Source: Rhodoplanes elegans
Lineage (GTDB): Bacteria; Pseudomonadota; Alphaproteobacteria; Rhizobiales; Xanthobacteraceae
Direction: 5' to 3'
Assembly: GCF_016653355.1 (NCBI RefSeq)
Contig: NZ_NHSK01000195.1
Location: 1-33,845, forward strand
Length of the DNA: 33,845 nucleotides
Within the stretch, counting starts at the first letter, position 1, and every line of letters starts with the position of its first letter. Below the pieces are notes generated by a model. That model had not been told where the DNA came from, did no database searches, and worked only from the letters and a program-made list of their open reading frames with translations. The position numbers and the translations under genes are program-made. Shown one piece after another: positions 7,739 through 15,222 of the stretch.

Positions 7739-7758
7739 CGGTGAAAACGTTTTCACCG
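7739..7758. promoter_or_regulatory. Perfect 20-base palindrome, LacI-type operator-like
   Basis: CGGTGAAAACGTTTTCACCG is identical to its reverse complement. The core TGAAAACGTTTTCA has the central CG and spacing of LacI/GalR/CcpA-type operators. No LacI-type gene is in the window and no start codon lies nearby, so the target is unclear. It could control an unannotated small RNA or be part of a dispersed repeat. Confidence 0.55.
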
Positions 7759-7872
7759 ACCCTCGAAGGGCCACGCGGCCGCTCCCTGCAGGATCGATCG
7801 GTGTGTCGAAACGCCCGTCGCCGCGCCCGGCGCGGACGCGCTGCGATCGAGGGCGAGATCAGACGCGCAACA

Positions 7873-8688
7873 TCAGGGGCGCCCGTCGGGGCTCGCCGCC
7901 TGCTTCTCGGTGCGGCCCTGGGTCAAGGCCCAATGCACCGCCTGGGTGCGGGACGGCAGGCCGAGTCGCGCCAGGATGCCCGACACGTGGATCTTCACCG
8001 TGTTGGGGGACAGCCCGAGCTGGCGGGCGATCTCGACATTGGTGAGCCCGTTGGTCATCAGCGACAGCACCTGCCATTGGCGCTTGCTGAGGATCGGCTG
8101 ACGCTCGTCGCCGCTGTCGCCGCCGTGCCCGCGATGCGCGAGGCCGCGCACCGCCGGGCGCGGCGCCACGGCGGTCAGCACCGCCGCTTCGAGTCCGCCG
8201 GCGACGGCCGAGGTGATGTCCGGCCGCTCGGCGACGACGTCCGACAGTCCGGCGGCGTTCGGGACCGCGGTCGGGCCGGCGGCCCGTTGCGCCTCGGCCA
8301 GGGCGGCCGCCACCGCGGTGACGTCGACATGCAGCAGGACCGCGCGGCTGCCGTCGGACGCATGGGGCAGCCCGAGCAGCATGAACGATGTGTTCTGGAC
8401 CGGGGAGCGGCGTTGATAGACGATCGAGACGATATCGGTCTGGCCGGCGAGAAGCTGGGAGATGCCGGTGATCAGGCGAGGCGACAGGGGGTCCGCGAAG
8501 GCACAGAAGCGCAGGTAGTTCTCGCCGATGCCGTAATTGGGCGGCGACCGATCCTCGAAGGGCAGCACCAGACCGCCGGCATCCACAAAGGATTTCCATT
8601 GCGGATTGACCGCGAGAATGAACCCGAACCGGTCCAGCAGCGCGGCGTAGACGGTCAGGTCGCGGAACAGTGCGTCGGAGGTGGTCAC
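7873..8688 (-). CDS. PAS domain / LuxR-type transcriptional regulator
   Basis: I choose the GTG at 8688 (271 residues) because AGGGGA lies six bases upstream; an ATG at 8778 would add 30 unconserved residues. The N-terminal 130 residues look like a PAS domain: LLDRFGFILAVNPQWKSF and later YGIGENYLRFC, a pattern seen in sensory PAS domains. A variable linker follows. Residues about 200-250 (LSKRQWQVLSLMTNGLTNVE onward) are a GerE/LuxR helix-turn-helix, with SPNTVKIHVSGILARLG the recognition helix region. There is no receiver domain, so it senses directly through PAS or a bound ligand. No neighbour suggests the signal. An inverted repeat about 100 bases upstream may be its own operator. Confidence 0.88.
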   Translation of the reverse strand: MTTSDALFRDLTVYAALLDRFGFILAVNPQWKSFVDAGGLVLPFEDRSPPNYGIGENYLRFCAFADPLSPRLITGISQLLAGQTDIVSIVYQRRSPVQNTSFMLLGLPHASDGSRAVLLHVDVTAVAAALAEAQRAAGPTAVPNAAGLSDVVAERPDITSAVAGGLEAAVLTAVAPRPAVRGLAHRGHGGDSGDERQPILSKRQWQVLSLMTNGLTNVEIARQLGLSPNTVKIHVSGILARLGLPSRTQAVHWALTQGRTEKQAASPDGRP

Positions 8689-8783
8689 TCGGAATCCCCT
8701 ACTGCGACTCGGGCTCGGCGATCCGTCGGGCCGGGAGACGACCCATGTCCGGGCCAATCCTCCGACCATGCGCGACATGAAGT

Positions 8784-8799
8784 GTCACGTATTCGTGAC
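8784..8799. promoter_or_regulatory. Inverted repeat upstream of the LuxR-type gene
   Basis: GTCACG (8784-8789) and CGTGAC (8794-8799) flank TATT, a 16-base dyad about 96 bases upstream of the chosen GTG. LuxR-type proteins bind dyads of this size, so autoregulation is a fair guess. Confidence 0.45.
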
Positions 8800-9354
8800 T
8801 CGCTGGGCGGTCGGAGTGTACTAGCCTCAAGTCTAATTCCTAATTGGAGCCGTATTAGCCCGTCTGATTGTGCATTTTCGGACCTCGCCGATCGGCAACT
8901 TATTCCCTATAAACTTTAGGATGAGTGCGATCTCGTTTCGATCTGCATGAGTGTACTTGTTTCGAAGCTACACAATCGCAATCCGCCACTCGAATCAATC
9001 CCGATCAGCCACAAGCAAGTCTGGTTCAACCCCTCGTCTTCTCGAATTAGGAAACTATCTGTCACCTTTGTCTCCCAATCCTTGCCTGTGTCGTCGAGGA
9101 ATGAGGTTTCAGGCCACGAGCCCGCGCGAACTCACGTGATTGTGATCAGTTTGCTTCGAACGCGAGCGGGGGGTGCTGCAACCGCCGGTGCCGATCTCCG
9201 GGCGGGCTGTCCGACCCGGCGGCGGCAGGCCGCGAATCAACGCGGCCGCAGAGGAATTCGGCGACACCGGAACGGGCTTTCCGGTCGAAGGGCGCTGCGG
9301 CAGAGGCAGTTCCGAGGCGGATTAGCCCTGGCTGCGCGCAGTTGCTAGCGTGCA
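8800..9354. other. AT-richer gene-free gap
   Basis: From about 8800 to 9160 the sequence is clearly richer in A and T than the rest of the window, with many short T- and A-runs. I see no frame with family-like protein sequence. The open frames present are short and their composition does not look coded. From 9160 to 9354 the sequence returns to high GC, still without a recognisable gene. The gap should contain the promoters of the LuxR-type gene and the NUDIX gene, and may hold a small RNA or the remains of inserted DNA. Confidence 0.6.
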
Positions 9355-9381
9355 GTGAAACATCGGCAACCGAGCACAGCC

Positions 9382-9942
9382 ATGGCGGAGCACGACGCGT
9401 CCCGACCCGGTCCGCCATCGCCCTGCGAGACGGGCGCCGGGCCGTCGGCCGCGCGGGAAAGCCGGGCGGCACGCCTGCGGCGGAGCGGCGAACGCGGGCT
9501 GCGCAGCGCCATGCATGTGTGGTGGCGGCTCAGCCGCGGCATGACGCTCGGCGTGCGCGCCATGGTGATCGACGGCGACGGCCGGGTGCTGCTGGTGAAG
9601 CACTCCTACGTCTCGGGCTGGTACCTGCCGGGCGGTGGCGTCGAGCCCGGCGAGACCCTGCACGAGGCGCTGGAGCGCGAGCTCTTCGAAGAGGGCAATG
9701 TCCGGCTGACCGGCGCGCCGGCCCTGCACGGCCTCTACCTCAATGCGCACGTGTCGCGGCGTGATCACGTCGCGCTCTACGTGGTGCGGGCGTTCGAGCA
9801 GCCGTCGGCGCCGATCCCGAACCGCGAGATCGTCGCCACCGGCTTCTTCGCGCTCGACGCCCTGCCGGACGAGACGACGCGCGGCACCCGCGCCCGCATC
9901 GCCGAGGTTTTTCACGGCACTCCGGCGACCGGTCGCTGGTGA
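9382..9942 (+). CDS. NUDIX hydrolase
   Basis: From the ATG at 9382 the protein has 186 residues. A GTG at 9355 and an ATG at 9511 (143 residues, closer to family size) are alternatives; the first 45 residues are low-complexity and may not be translated. The NUDIX box GGGVEPGETLHEALERELFE followed by EGN is complete, with the REL-EE glutamates that bind magnesium. MTLGVRAMVIDGDGRVLLVKHSYVSGWYLPGG is the usual strand leading into it. NUDIX enzymes cleave nucleoside diphosphates linked to another group; the substrate is not predictable here. It is convergent with the next gene, with one base between stops. Confidence 0.88.
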   Translation: MAEHDASRPGPPSPCETGAGPSAARESRAARLRRSGERGLRSAMHVWWRLSRGMTLGVRAMVIDGDGRVLLVKHSYVSGWYLPGGGVEPGETLHEALERELFEEGNVRLTGAPALHGLYLNAHVSRRDHVALYVVRAFEQPSAPIPNREIVATGFFALDALPDETTRGTRARIAEVFHGTPATGRW

Positions 9943-9943
9943 G

Positions 9944-10930
9944 TCACGCCTTGGCGAAGCGGTCGCGGTCGTGCGGGGCCGAGAAGTCGAGCTCCGGCCC
10001 GAGCGGCACGATGCCGGTCGGGTTGATGGTGGGGTGACTGCCGTAATAGTGCCGCTTGATGTGATCGAGCGACACGGTCGCGGCGACGCCCGGCACTTGC
10101 CAGAGGTCGCGCAGATAGTTCGACAGGGCCGGATAGTCGGCGATCCGCCGCAGGTTGCACTTGAAGTGCCCGACATAGACGGCGTCGAAGCGGATCAGCG
10201 TCGTGAACAGGCGCCAGTCGGCCTCGGTGAGCCGGTCGCCGACCAGATAGCGCTGCGTCGCGAGCCGCGCCTCGATCGCGTCGAGTGCCGCGAACAGCGC
10301 CCGGAACGCCTCCTCGTAGGCGCTTTGGGTCGTCGCGAAGCCGGCCCGGTACACGCCGTTGTTGATGGTGGCGTAGACGAAGGCGTTGATGCGGTCGATC
10401 TCGTCGAGCAGGTCGGCCGGCGCGTAGTCGTCTGTCACGTCCGTGAAGGCGTCGAAGGCGCGGTTCAGCATCCGCATGATCTCGGCCGACTCGTTGTTGA
10501 CGATGGTGGCCCGGGCCGTGTCCCACAGCACCGGCACGGTCACCCGTCCGGAGTAGTCGGGCTTTGCCGCGACATAGACGTCGGCGAGCGTGCGGGCGCC
10601 GAGGACAGGGTCGCCGGTCGATCCTTCCGCAGTCTCGAAGGTCCAGCCGGAGCGGCCCATCAGGGGCGACACGATCGACACCGGGACCACGTCGTCGAGC
10701 TGTTTCAGCGCCCGCTTGATCAGGGTGCGGTGCGCCCACGGGCAAGCGAGCGACACGTAGAGCCGGTAGCGCCCGGGCGCGGCCGGGAAGCCGCCGTCGC
10801 CGCTCGGGCCGGCGGTGCCGTCGGCCGTCACCCAATGGCGGAACTGCGACTCGGTGCGGACGAAACGCCCGCCGGTCTCCTTGGTGTCGTACCACTGGTC
10901 GTGCCAGACGCCGTCGACGAGCAGACCCAT
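9944..10930 (-). CDS. yqjG: Glutathionyl-hydroquinone reductase (xi-class GST)
   Basis: The protein has 328 residues from the ATG at 10930, with GGAG seven bases upstream. It matches the ECM4/YqjG/PcpF family, which removes glutathione from glutathionyl-hydroquinones. The catalytic C63 lies in YVSLACPWAHRTL, a thioredoxin-fold site with the CPWAHR signature of the family. SPLMGRSGWTF and the NNESAEIMRMLN segment of the glutathione site are present, followed by the all-helical C-terminal GST domain ending in the GSHPTINPTGIVPLGP tail typical of the class. It is cytoplasmic and divergent from the GNAT gene at 11045. Confidence 0.95.
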   Translation of the reverse strand: MGLLVDGVWHDQWYDTKETGGRFVRTESQFRHWVTADGTAGPSGDGGFPAAPGRYRLYVSLACPWAHRTLIKRALKQLDDVVPVSIVSPLMGRSGWTFETAEGSTGDPVLGARTLADVYVAAKPDYSGRVTVPVLWDTARATIVNNESAEIMRMLNRAFDAFTDVTDDYAPADLLDEIDRINAFVYATINNGVYRAGFATTQSAYEEAFRALFAALDAIEARLATQRYLVGDRLTEADWRLFTTLIRFDAVYVGHFKCNLRRIADYPALSNYLRDLWQVPGVAATVSLDHIKRHYYGSHPTINPTGIVPLGPELDFSAPHDRDRFAKA

Positions 10931-11044
10931 GCGTTTCTCCGCCTTCGCCTTCCCGGCCGTGAACGCTTCTCGGGCCGGCCGATGCCTGCTATCTAGGCGC
11001 AACGGCCGCGCCCGGCACCCCCTCCCGAGCCCGTTCCCAGTCGC

Positions 11045-11551
11045 ATGACGGACCTGTCGCTCACCATCCTTCCCGAGACACCGGCCGACACGGCCGCGGT
11101 CGAGCGGCTGCACGAGCGCACCTTCGGCCCTGGCGCCTATGCCCGCACCGCGTATCGGATCCGCGAGCGGGCCGCGCACCACCGCGACCTGTCGTTCCTG
11201 GCCCGCATCGGCACCCTGCTGGTCGGCTCGGTGCGGCTGACCGCGATCCGCATCGGCGACACCAGGGCGCTGCTGCTCGGGCCGCTGACCGTCGAGCCGC
11301 CGTTCCGCGACCGCGGCATCGGCCTCGAGCTGATGGAGCGGGCGCTCGCCGAGGCCCGCGCCCGCGGCCACACGCTCGTGCTGCTGGTCGGCGACGAACC
11401 CTATTACGCCCGAGCCGGCTTCAAGCGCGTGCCGCGTGGCAGCGCCGTGATGCCCGGTCCGGTCGATCCCGCCCGCCTGCTCGTCGCCGAGCTCGAGCCC
11501 GGCGCCTTCGACGGCGTCTCGGGTCCGGTCCGCCCGGACTGGGACGCCTGA
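11045..11551 (+). CDS. GNAT family N-acetyltransferase (YhbS-like)
   Basis: The protein has 168 residues from the ATG at 11045. It has the GNAT layout: an N-terminal ILPETPADTAAVERLHERTF region, a central strand with LLLGPLTVEPPFRDRGIGLELM carrying the acetyl-CoA pyrophosphate loop (RDRGIG, a variant of RxxGxG/A), then LVLLVGDEPYYARAGFKRVP. It resembles the YhbS-type group (COG3153). The acceptor substrate is unknown. It is read in the same direction as the Bug receptor gene, 61 bases ahead of it, with no evidence that they are functionally linked. Confidence 0.88.
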   Translation: MTDLSLTILPETPADTAAVERLHERTFGPGAYARTAYRIRERAAHHRDLSFLARIGTLLVGSVRLTAIRIGDTRALLLGPLTVEPPFRDRGIGLELMERALAEARARGHTLVLLVGDEPYYARAGFKRVPRGSAVMPGPVDPARLLVAELEPGAFDGVSGPVRPDWDA

Positions 11552-11612
11552 TCGGTCGGCGTCGTCGACGAGCGTCCACGAAGCCACGAAGAAGACTCGC
11601 AGAGGAGTTCCC

Positions 11613-12596
11613 ATGCTCGACCTGACGCGACGGCTGGCCACAGCCGCCACGGTGCTCGCCGCCACCCTCGCTCTGGCGCCCGGCGCGCACGCCCAGGCGC
11701 CGGCCTATCCGGCCCAGCCGGTGCGCTTCCTGATCGCCTTCGCGCCGGCCGGCCCGGCCGACATCATCGGCCGCATTGTCGGGCTCAAGCTGCAGCAGCT
11801 CTGGGGCCAGTCGGTGGTGATCGAGAACCGCGGCGGTGCCGGCGGCAACATCGCGGCCGTGCAGGTCGCGCGCGGCCAGCCGGACGGCTACACGGTGCTG
11901 GTCTCGACCAGCGCCTTCGCGGTCAATCCGAGCCTCTACAAGAACCCGGGCTATGCCGGCGAGACCGACTTCAAGGTCGCCGGCCTCGCGGCGACGACCC
12001 CGAACCTGATCGTCGCCGCGCCCGATCTCGGCGCCAAGACGCTGAAGGACGTGATCGCGCTGTCGAAGACCAAGAGCCTCGCCTTCGGCTCGGCCGGCAC
12101 CGGCACGACGCCGCATCTCTCGGGCGAGCGCATCTTCCGCTTCCTCGCCAAGGTCGACATCCCGCACGCGCCGTTCACGGGCGCCGGCCCGGCCCTCAAC
12201 GCCGTGATGGGCGGCCACGTGGCGCTCGCCAGCGTCGCCATGCCGGCGGCGACCGAGCTCGTGAAGTCCGACAAGGTGGTGCCGCTCGCGGTGACCAGTG
12301 CCAAGCGGGTCGAGGCGCTGCCGAACGTGCCGACCGTCGCCGAGGCCGGGCTCGACGAGGTCGACGACGCCACCTGGGTGGCGCTGTTCGTGCCGGCCAA
12401 GACGCCGCAGGCCGTGATCGACAAGCTCAACGCCGACCTCAACACGGTGCTGAAGGATCAGGACGTGAAGGAGCAGTTCGCCCGCATCGGCTTCTCGGCG
12501 CTGGGCGGCTCGCAGGCCGACGCCGAACGCTTCGTCAAGGCCGAGATCACCAAGTGGGGCGACGTGGTCAACCGCATCGGCCTGAAGATCGACTGA
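11613..12596 (+). CDS. Tripartite tricarboxylate transporter substrate-binding protein (TctC/Bug)
   Basis: The protein has 327 residues; the ATG at 11613 follows AGAGGAG. Residues 1-27 are a signal peptide with a basic start, a hydrophobic core and a cut after GAHA. Mature sequence carries the Bug hallmarks: YPAQPVRFLIAFAPAGPADIIGR near the start, then VIENRGGAGGNIAA, DGYTVLVSTSAFAVNPSLY, and AFGSAGTGTTPHL in the ligand pocket. It binds a small carboxylate or related solute in the periplasm. No TctA or TctB membrane subunits are adjacent, as is common for the expanded Bug family, so it is an orphan receptor whose ligand cannot be assigned. Confidence 0.95.
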   Translation: MLDLTRRLATAATVLAATLALAPGAHAQAPAYPAQPVRFLIAFAPAGPADIIGRIVGLKLQQLWGQSVVIENRGGAGGNIAAVQVARGQPDGYTVLVSTSAFAVNPSLYKNPGYAGETDFKVAGLAATTPNLIVAAPDLGAKTLKDVIALSKTKSLAFGSAGTGTTPHLSGERIFRFLAKVDIPHAPFTGAGPALNAVMGGHVALASVAMPAATELVKSDKVVPLAVTSAKRVEALPNVPTVAEAGLDEVDDATWVALFVPAKTPQAVIDKLNADLNTVLKDQDVKEQFARIGFSALGGSQADAERFVKAEITKWGDVVNRIGLKID

Positions 12597-12635
12597 TCTG
12601 ATCAGGGGGGCGGAAGGTCCTGACATCGCAGCGTC

Positions 12636-12815
12636 GTGCCCCGGACAAGGCGCAGCAGGCCGCAGGCCTGGTGCGCCGCAGAGCCGGGGCCCAGGGCGAT
12701 CTGCCGAGGGACTGTCGAGAGACATGGCTTGCGACGTGGCGACGCCGTATGCGTCGCCCTGGGTCCCGGCTCGGGCCGCACCGCTTCGCGCTGCAGCCCG
12801 TCCGGAACACGGATG
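12636..12815. repeat. Long imperfect palindrome (dispersed repeat)
   Basis: GCCGGGGCCCAGGGCGA (12683-12699) and TCGCCCTGGGTCCCGGC (12754-12770) are inverted copies matching at 16 of 17 positions. Weaker complementarity extends outward (GTGCCCCGGAC against GTCCGGAACAC). Within the loop, GGCGACGC (12738-12745) and GCGTCGCC (12751-12758) form a perfect 8-base stem. It lies between the Bug gene and the convergent acetyltransferase, where it may terminate both transcripts. Confidence 0.65.
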
Positions 12816-12845
12816 CGCGGTGACACGCCGCTCTCTGCTTTCTGA

Positions 12846-13397
12846 TCAGCTTCGCAGCACGCGTGCGGGATTGCCGGCGACCGTGGCGCCGGGCGGCACG
12901 TCGCGGGTGACGATGCTGCCGGCGCCGATCACGGCGTCGTCGCCGACCGTCACGCCGGGCAGGATCACGGCGGCGCCACCGATCCAGACGTTCTTTCCGA
13001 TCACCACGGGCCGGCCGAGCTCCAGCCCGGCGCGGCGCGTTTCCGGATCGCGCGGATGGTCGGCCGCGTAGATCTGCACGGCCGGGCCGATCTGCGTGGC
13101 GTCGCCGATCGTGACGGCGACCACGTCGAGGATCACGCAGTTGTAGTTGAGAAAGACGTCGCGCCCGAGCGCGATGTTGAAGCCGAAGTCGCAGAAGAAC
13201 GGCGGTCGGATCACGGCGCCGTCGCCGACCGCGGCGAGCTTTTCACGCAAGACCTCGCGGCGCGCTGCCGCGGACGTATCCAGCATGGCGTTGTAGCGCG
13301 CCAGCCAGGTCTTGGTCGCCGCCTGGTCGGCCTGGATCTCGGCGTCGCCGGGGCGATAGAGCTCGCCGGCGAGCATCTTCTGCTTTTCGCTCCGCAC
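12846..13397 (-). CDS. maa: Maltose O-acetyltransferase-like hexapeptide transferase
   Basis: I use the GTG at 13397 (183 residues, VRSEKQKMLAGELYRPGD), which has GAGGGA upstream; the ATG at 13376 lacks a site, and a frame to 13499 would run into the terminator and REP unit. The N-terminal KMLAGELYRPGD domain is the maltose acetyltransferase cap. The rest is a left-handed beta-helix with hexapeptide repeats (IGDATQIGPAV, VVIGKNVWIGGAAVILPGVT, VGDDAVIGAGSIVT). The catalytic His is in the AADHPRD segment. It moves acetyl from acetyl-CoA to sugars; the natural acceptor may differ (NodL belongs to the same family). Confidence 0.9.
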   Translation of the reverse strand: MRSEKQKMLAGELYRPGDAEIQADQAATKTWLARYNAMLDTSAAARREVLREKLAAVGDGAVIRPPFFCDFGFNIALGRDVFLNYNCVILDVVAVTIGDATQIGPAVQIYAADHPRDPETRRAGLELGRPVVIGKNVWIGGAAVILPGVTVGDDAVIGAGSIVTRDVPPGATVAGNPARVLRS

Positions 13398-13439
13398 GTT
13401 CCCTCGCCTTCTCTCGTGTCCTCTGACTACAAACAAAAA

Positions 13440-13459
13440 GGCCGCCGGTTCCGGCGGCC
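13440..13459 (-). terminator. Rho-independent terminator, minus strand
   Basis: GGCCGCCGG (13440-13448) pairs with CCGGCGGCC (13451-13459). Read on the minus strand it is followed at once by TTTTTGTTTG, a good U-tract. It should end the transcript of the LeuA-like gene after the REP pair. The plus strand also has a T-rich tail (CTTCTTTTTCC), so it may work both ways. Confidence 0.75.
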
Positions 13460-13472
13460 CTTCTTTTTCCTC

Positions 13473-13563
13473 CGTCATGGCCGGGCTTGTCCCGGCCATC
13501 CACGATCTAGCTGTTGCGAAGCATTCAGTTCGTGGATGCCCGCGACAAGCGCGGGCATGACGA
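13473..13563. repeat. Paired REP-like units
   Basis: Two palindromic units face each other: CGTCATGGCCGGGCTTGTCC onward (13473-13499), and an inverted copy ending GCGGGCATGACG (about 13530-13562), joined by a 30-base spacer. The same design appears at 17327 and 31991. It lies between a gene end and a terminator. Confidence 0.8.
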
Positions 13564-13625
13564 GTCAGAGATTGTGACGGCTGGTATGACGGGTCAGAGT
13601 CCCGACGCTCGCCGGACGGCGAGTC

Positions 13626-14843
13626 TCACACCTTCACGGCCATCACGTCGCGGGCGATCTTCGAGAACTCCTCGTCCGTCACCAGGCCGCGCTTGGCGAT
13701 GCCCTTGTCCTTCACCTGCTTCAGCATCTCGCCGACCAGCGCGTCGTCCGGGATCGGCAGACCGAGCTTCTCCAGCGTGTAGGTGATCGACGCCTTGCCG
13801 CTCTTCTTGCCGAGCACCACGTCGCCGGCCCGGCCGGTCAGTGCCGGATGCGTGCCGAACATCGCGAGCGGCTCCTTCACCACGAGGTCCACCCCGATCC
13901 CGGACTCGCGGGTGAAGTTCTTGGAGCCGAGGATCGGCTTGTTGGCGGCGATCGGCACCCCGGTGATGCGGCTGACCAGCGCGCCGAGCTCCGGCAGCTT
14001 GTCGAGCTTGTATTGCTTGTCGTAGCCGTACAGCACGTGCAGCGCGACCATCAGCTCTTCCAGCGCGGCGTTGCCGGTGCGCTCGCCGAGCCCGTTGGCG
14101 CAGGAGTGGATGCAGCTCGCGCCGGCCTCGACGCCGGCGAGCTCCGTCGCCACCGCCATGCCGAAGTCGTTGTGAGTGTGCACCTCCACGGGCAGGTTGG
14201 TGAGCGCCTTCACGCGGCGCACCATGTATTTGATTGCCTCGGGCAGCGCGCAACCCATGGTGTCGACGATGCCGATCGAGTCGGGCGGCGCCTCCTGCAT
14301 CAGGCGGGTGAGCAGGTTCTCCAGATCCTCGGGGCGCGCCCGCGTCGTGTCGTAGGGGAAGTAGACGGCGTAGAGGCCGCGCTTCTTGGCGTAGTTCACG
14401 ACCTCGATGCTCTTCCGCAGCACGTCTTCCCAGGTCCACTTGAACTGGTACTTCAGCTTCGGATAGCCGATCGGGATCTCGATGATCACGCCGTGGCAGC
14501 CGCAGTCGAGCGCCTTGTCGATGTCGACCGTGACGGCGCGCGCGAAGGAGAAGATCTTCGACTTCAACCCGAGCTTCGAGATCTCCTTGATGGCGGTGAA
14601 GTCCATGTCGGAGACGGCCGGCATGCAGGCCTCGATGCGCTCGACCCCGACCTCGGCGAGCTTCTCGGCGATCGCCACCTTGTCGGCGACGTCCATGACG
14701 ATGCCGGGCGTCTGCTCGCCGTCGCGCAGCGTCGCGTCGTGAATCTCGACCTTGGCCGGGAGCTGCCGGGCCGCGACGACGTCGGCGGCGTTGTTGTAGG
14801 GGGAGACCCACCACTCGTTGTCGCGGATGTGAGAGTCGCTCAT
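13626..14843 (-). CDS. LeuA-like pyruvate carboxyltransferase (isopropylmalate / homocitrate / citramalate synthase family)
   Basis: The protein has 405 residues from the ATG at 14843, after AAGGTGAT. It is a DRE-TIM metallolyase: residues 35-47 are HDATLRDGEQTPG with the catalytic Arg-Asp, H221 and H223 (VHTHND) bind the divalent metal, and the glycine-rich GLGERTGNAALEEL signature is present. These enzymes condense acetyl-CoA with a 2-oxo acid. The C-terminal regulatory domain of true LeuA/CimA (about 120 residues) is missing, so feedback control like that of LeuA is unlikely. The oxo-acid substrate cannot be told. There is no leu, nif or lys gene beside it. A homocitrate or citramalate synthase-like activity is equally possible. 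Confidence 0.88.
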   Translation of the reverse strand: MSDSHIRDNEWWVSPYNNAADVVAARQLPAKVEIHDATLRDGEQTPGIVMDVADKVAIAEKLAEVGVERIEACMPAVSDMDFTAIKEISKLGLKSKIFSFARAVTVDIDKALDCGCHGVIIEIPIGYPKLKYQFKWTWEDVLRKSIEVVNYAKKRGLYAVYFPYDTTRARPEDLENLLTRLMQEAPPDSIGIVDTMGCALPEAIKYMVRRVKALTNLPVEVHTHNDFGMAVATELAGVEAGASCIHSCANGLGERTGNAALEELMVALHVLYGYDKQYKLDKLPELGALVSRITGVPIAANKPILGSKNFTRESGIGVDLVVKEPLAMFGTHPALTGRAGDVVLGKKSGKASITYTLEKLGLPIPDDALVGEMLKQVKDKGIAKRGLVTDEEFSKIARDVMAVKV

Positions 14844-15222
14844 CGGATCACCTTGGTGGTCGAGGGTTGGTCGTCGCGGGGGCGCGAGGTTGGCAGAGGC
14901 GCGCGATCATGGGCCGCACGAGCGCACGCGGAGGGAGCCGGTGTTTAACGCGGCCGGACGCGGTCCGTCCATCCGGCCCCACGCAGGGCGGTCCCGCCGT
15001 TGCGACAGGGAGAACGCGCACTTTCCCTCCCCCCGCTGTGCGGGGAGAGGGTGGCTCGCCTCGAAGAGGCGAGTCGGGTGAGGGGGCGTTTCCGCAAGGC
15101 AGAGACTCGCGGTGGCGCCCCCTCACCCGACGTCCGCGCTGATCGCGCGAACGTCGACCTCTCCCCGCACGCGGGGAGAGGTGGGGCCCCGCGCGCGGGG
15201 AGAGGTGAGAGCGGGCAAGAGC
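14844..15222. other. Intergenic gap holding dispersed repeats
   Basis: No credible gene is visible. Bases 14844-15020 should hold the promoter of the LeuA-like gene; I could not pick a clear -35/-10. Bases 15024-15208 are the repeat cluster listed separately. Confidence 0.6.
15024..15208. repeat. Cluster of C-rich/G-rich inverted repeats
   Basis: Several hairpins of the CTCCCCGC-GCGGGGAG type occur at 15024-15050, about 15158-15180 and about 15187-15208. Between them a perfect 16-base stem joins GTCGGGTGAGGGGGCG (15073-15088) to its complement at 15116-15131. It starts 15 bases beyond the stop of the 15223-17295 gene and may terminate the long moxR-operon transcript. The style resembles the repeat at 3868. 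Confidence 0.75.

Larger units (their letters stand above)
7541..7872. other. Convergent intergenic gap with no gene
   Basis: These 332 bases lie between the stops of trcR and the LuxR-type gene. I see no credible coding frame. It holds a 14-base direct repeat (7695 and 7711) and a perfect 20-base palindrome (7739), listed separately. Such operator-like elements are unexpected between two gene ends. Confidence 0.6.

Noticed and set aside
7541-7872. CRISPR-like array from the short direct repeats at 7695 and 7711
   Set aside because: There are only two full copies with a two-base gap between them, no spacers and no cas genes.
8947-9348. 133-codon plus-strand frame in the AT-richer gap
   Set aside because: Its composition changes midway, there is no convincing ribosome-binding site, and the protein resembles no family I know.
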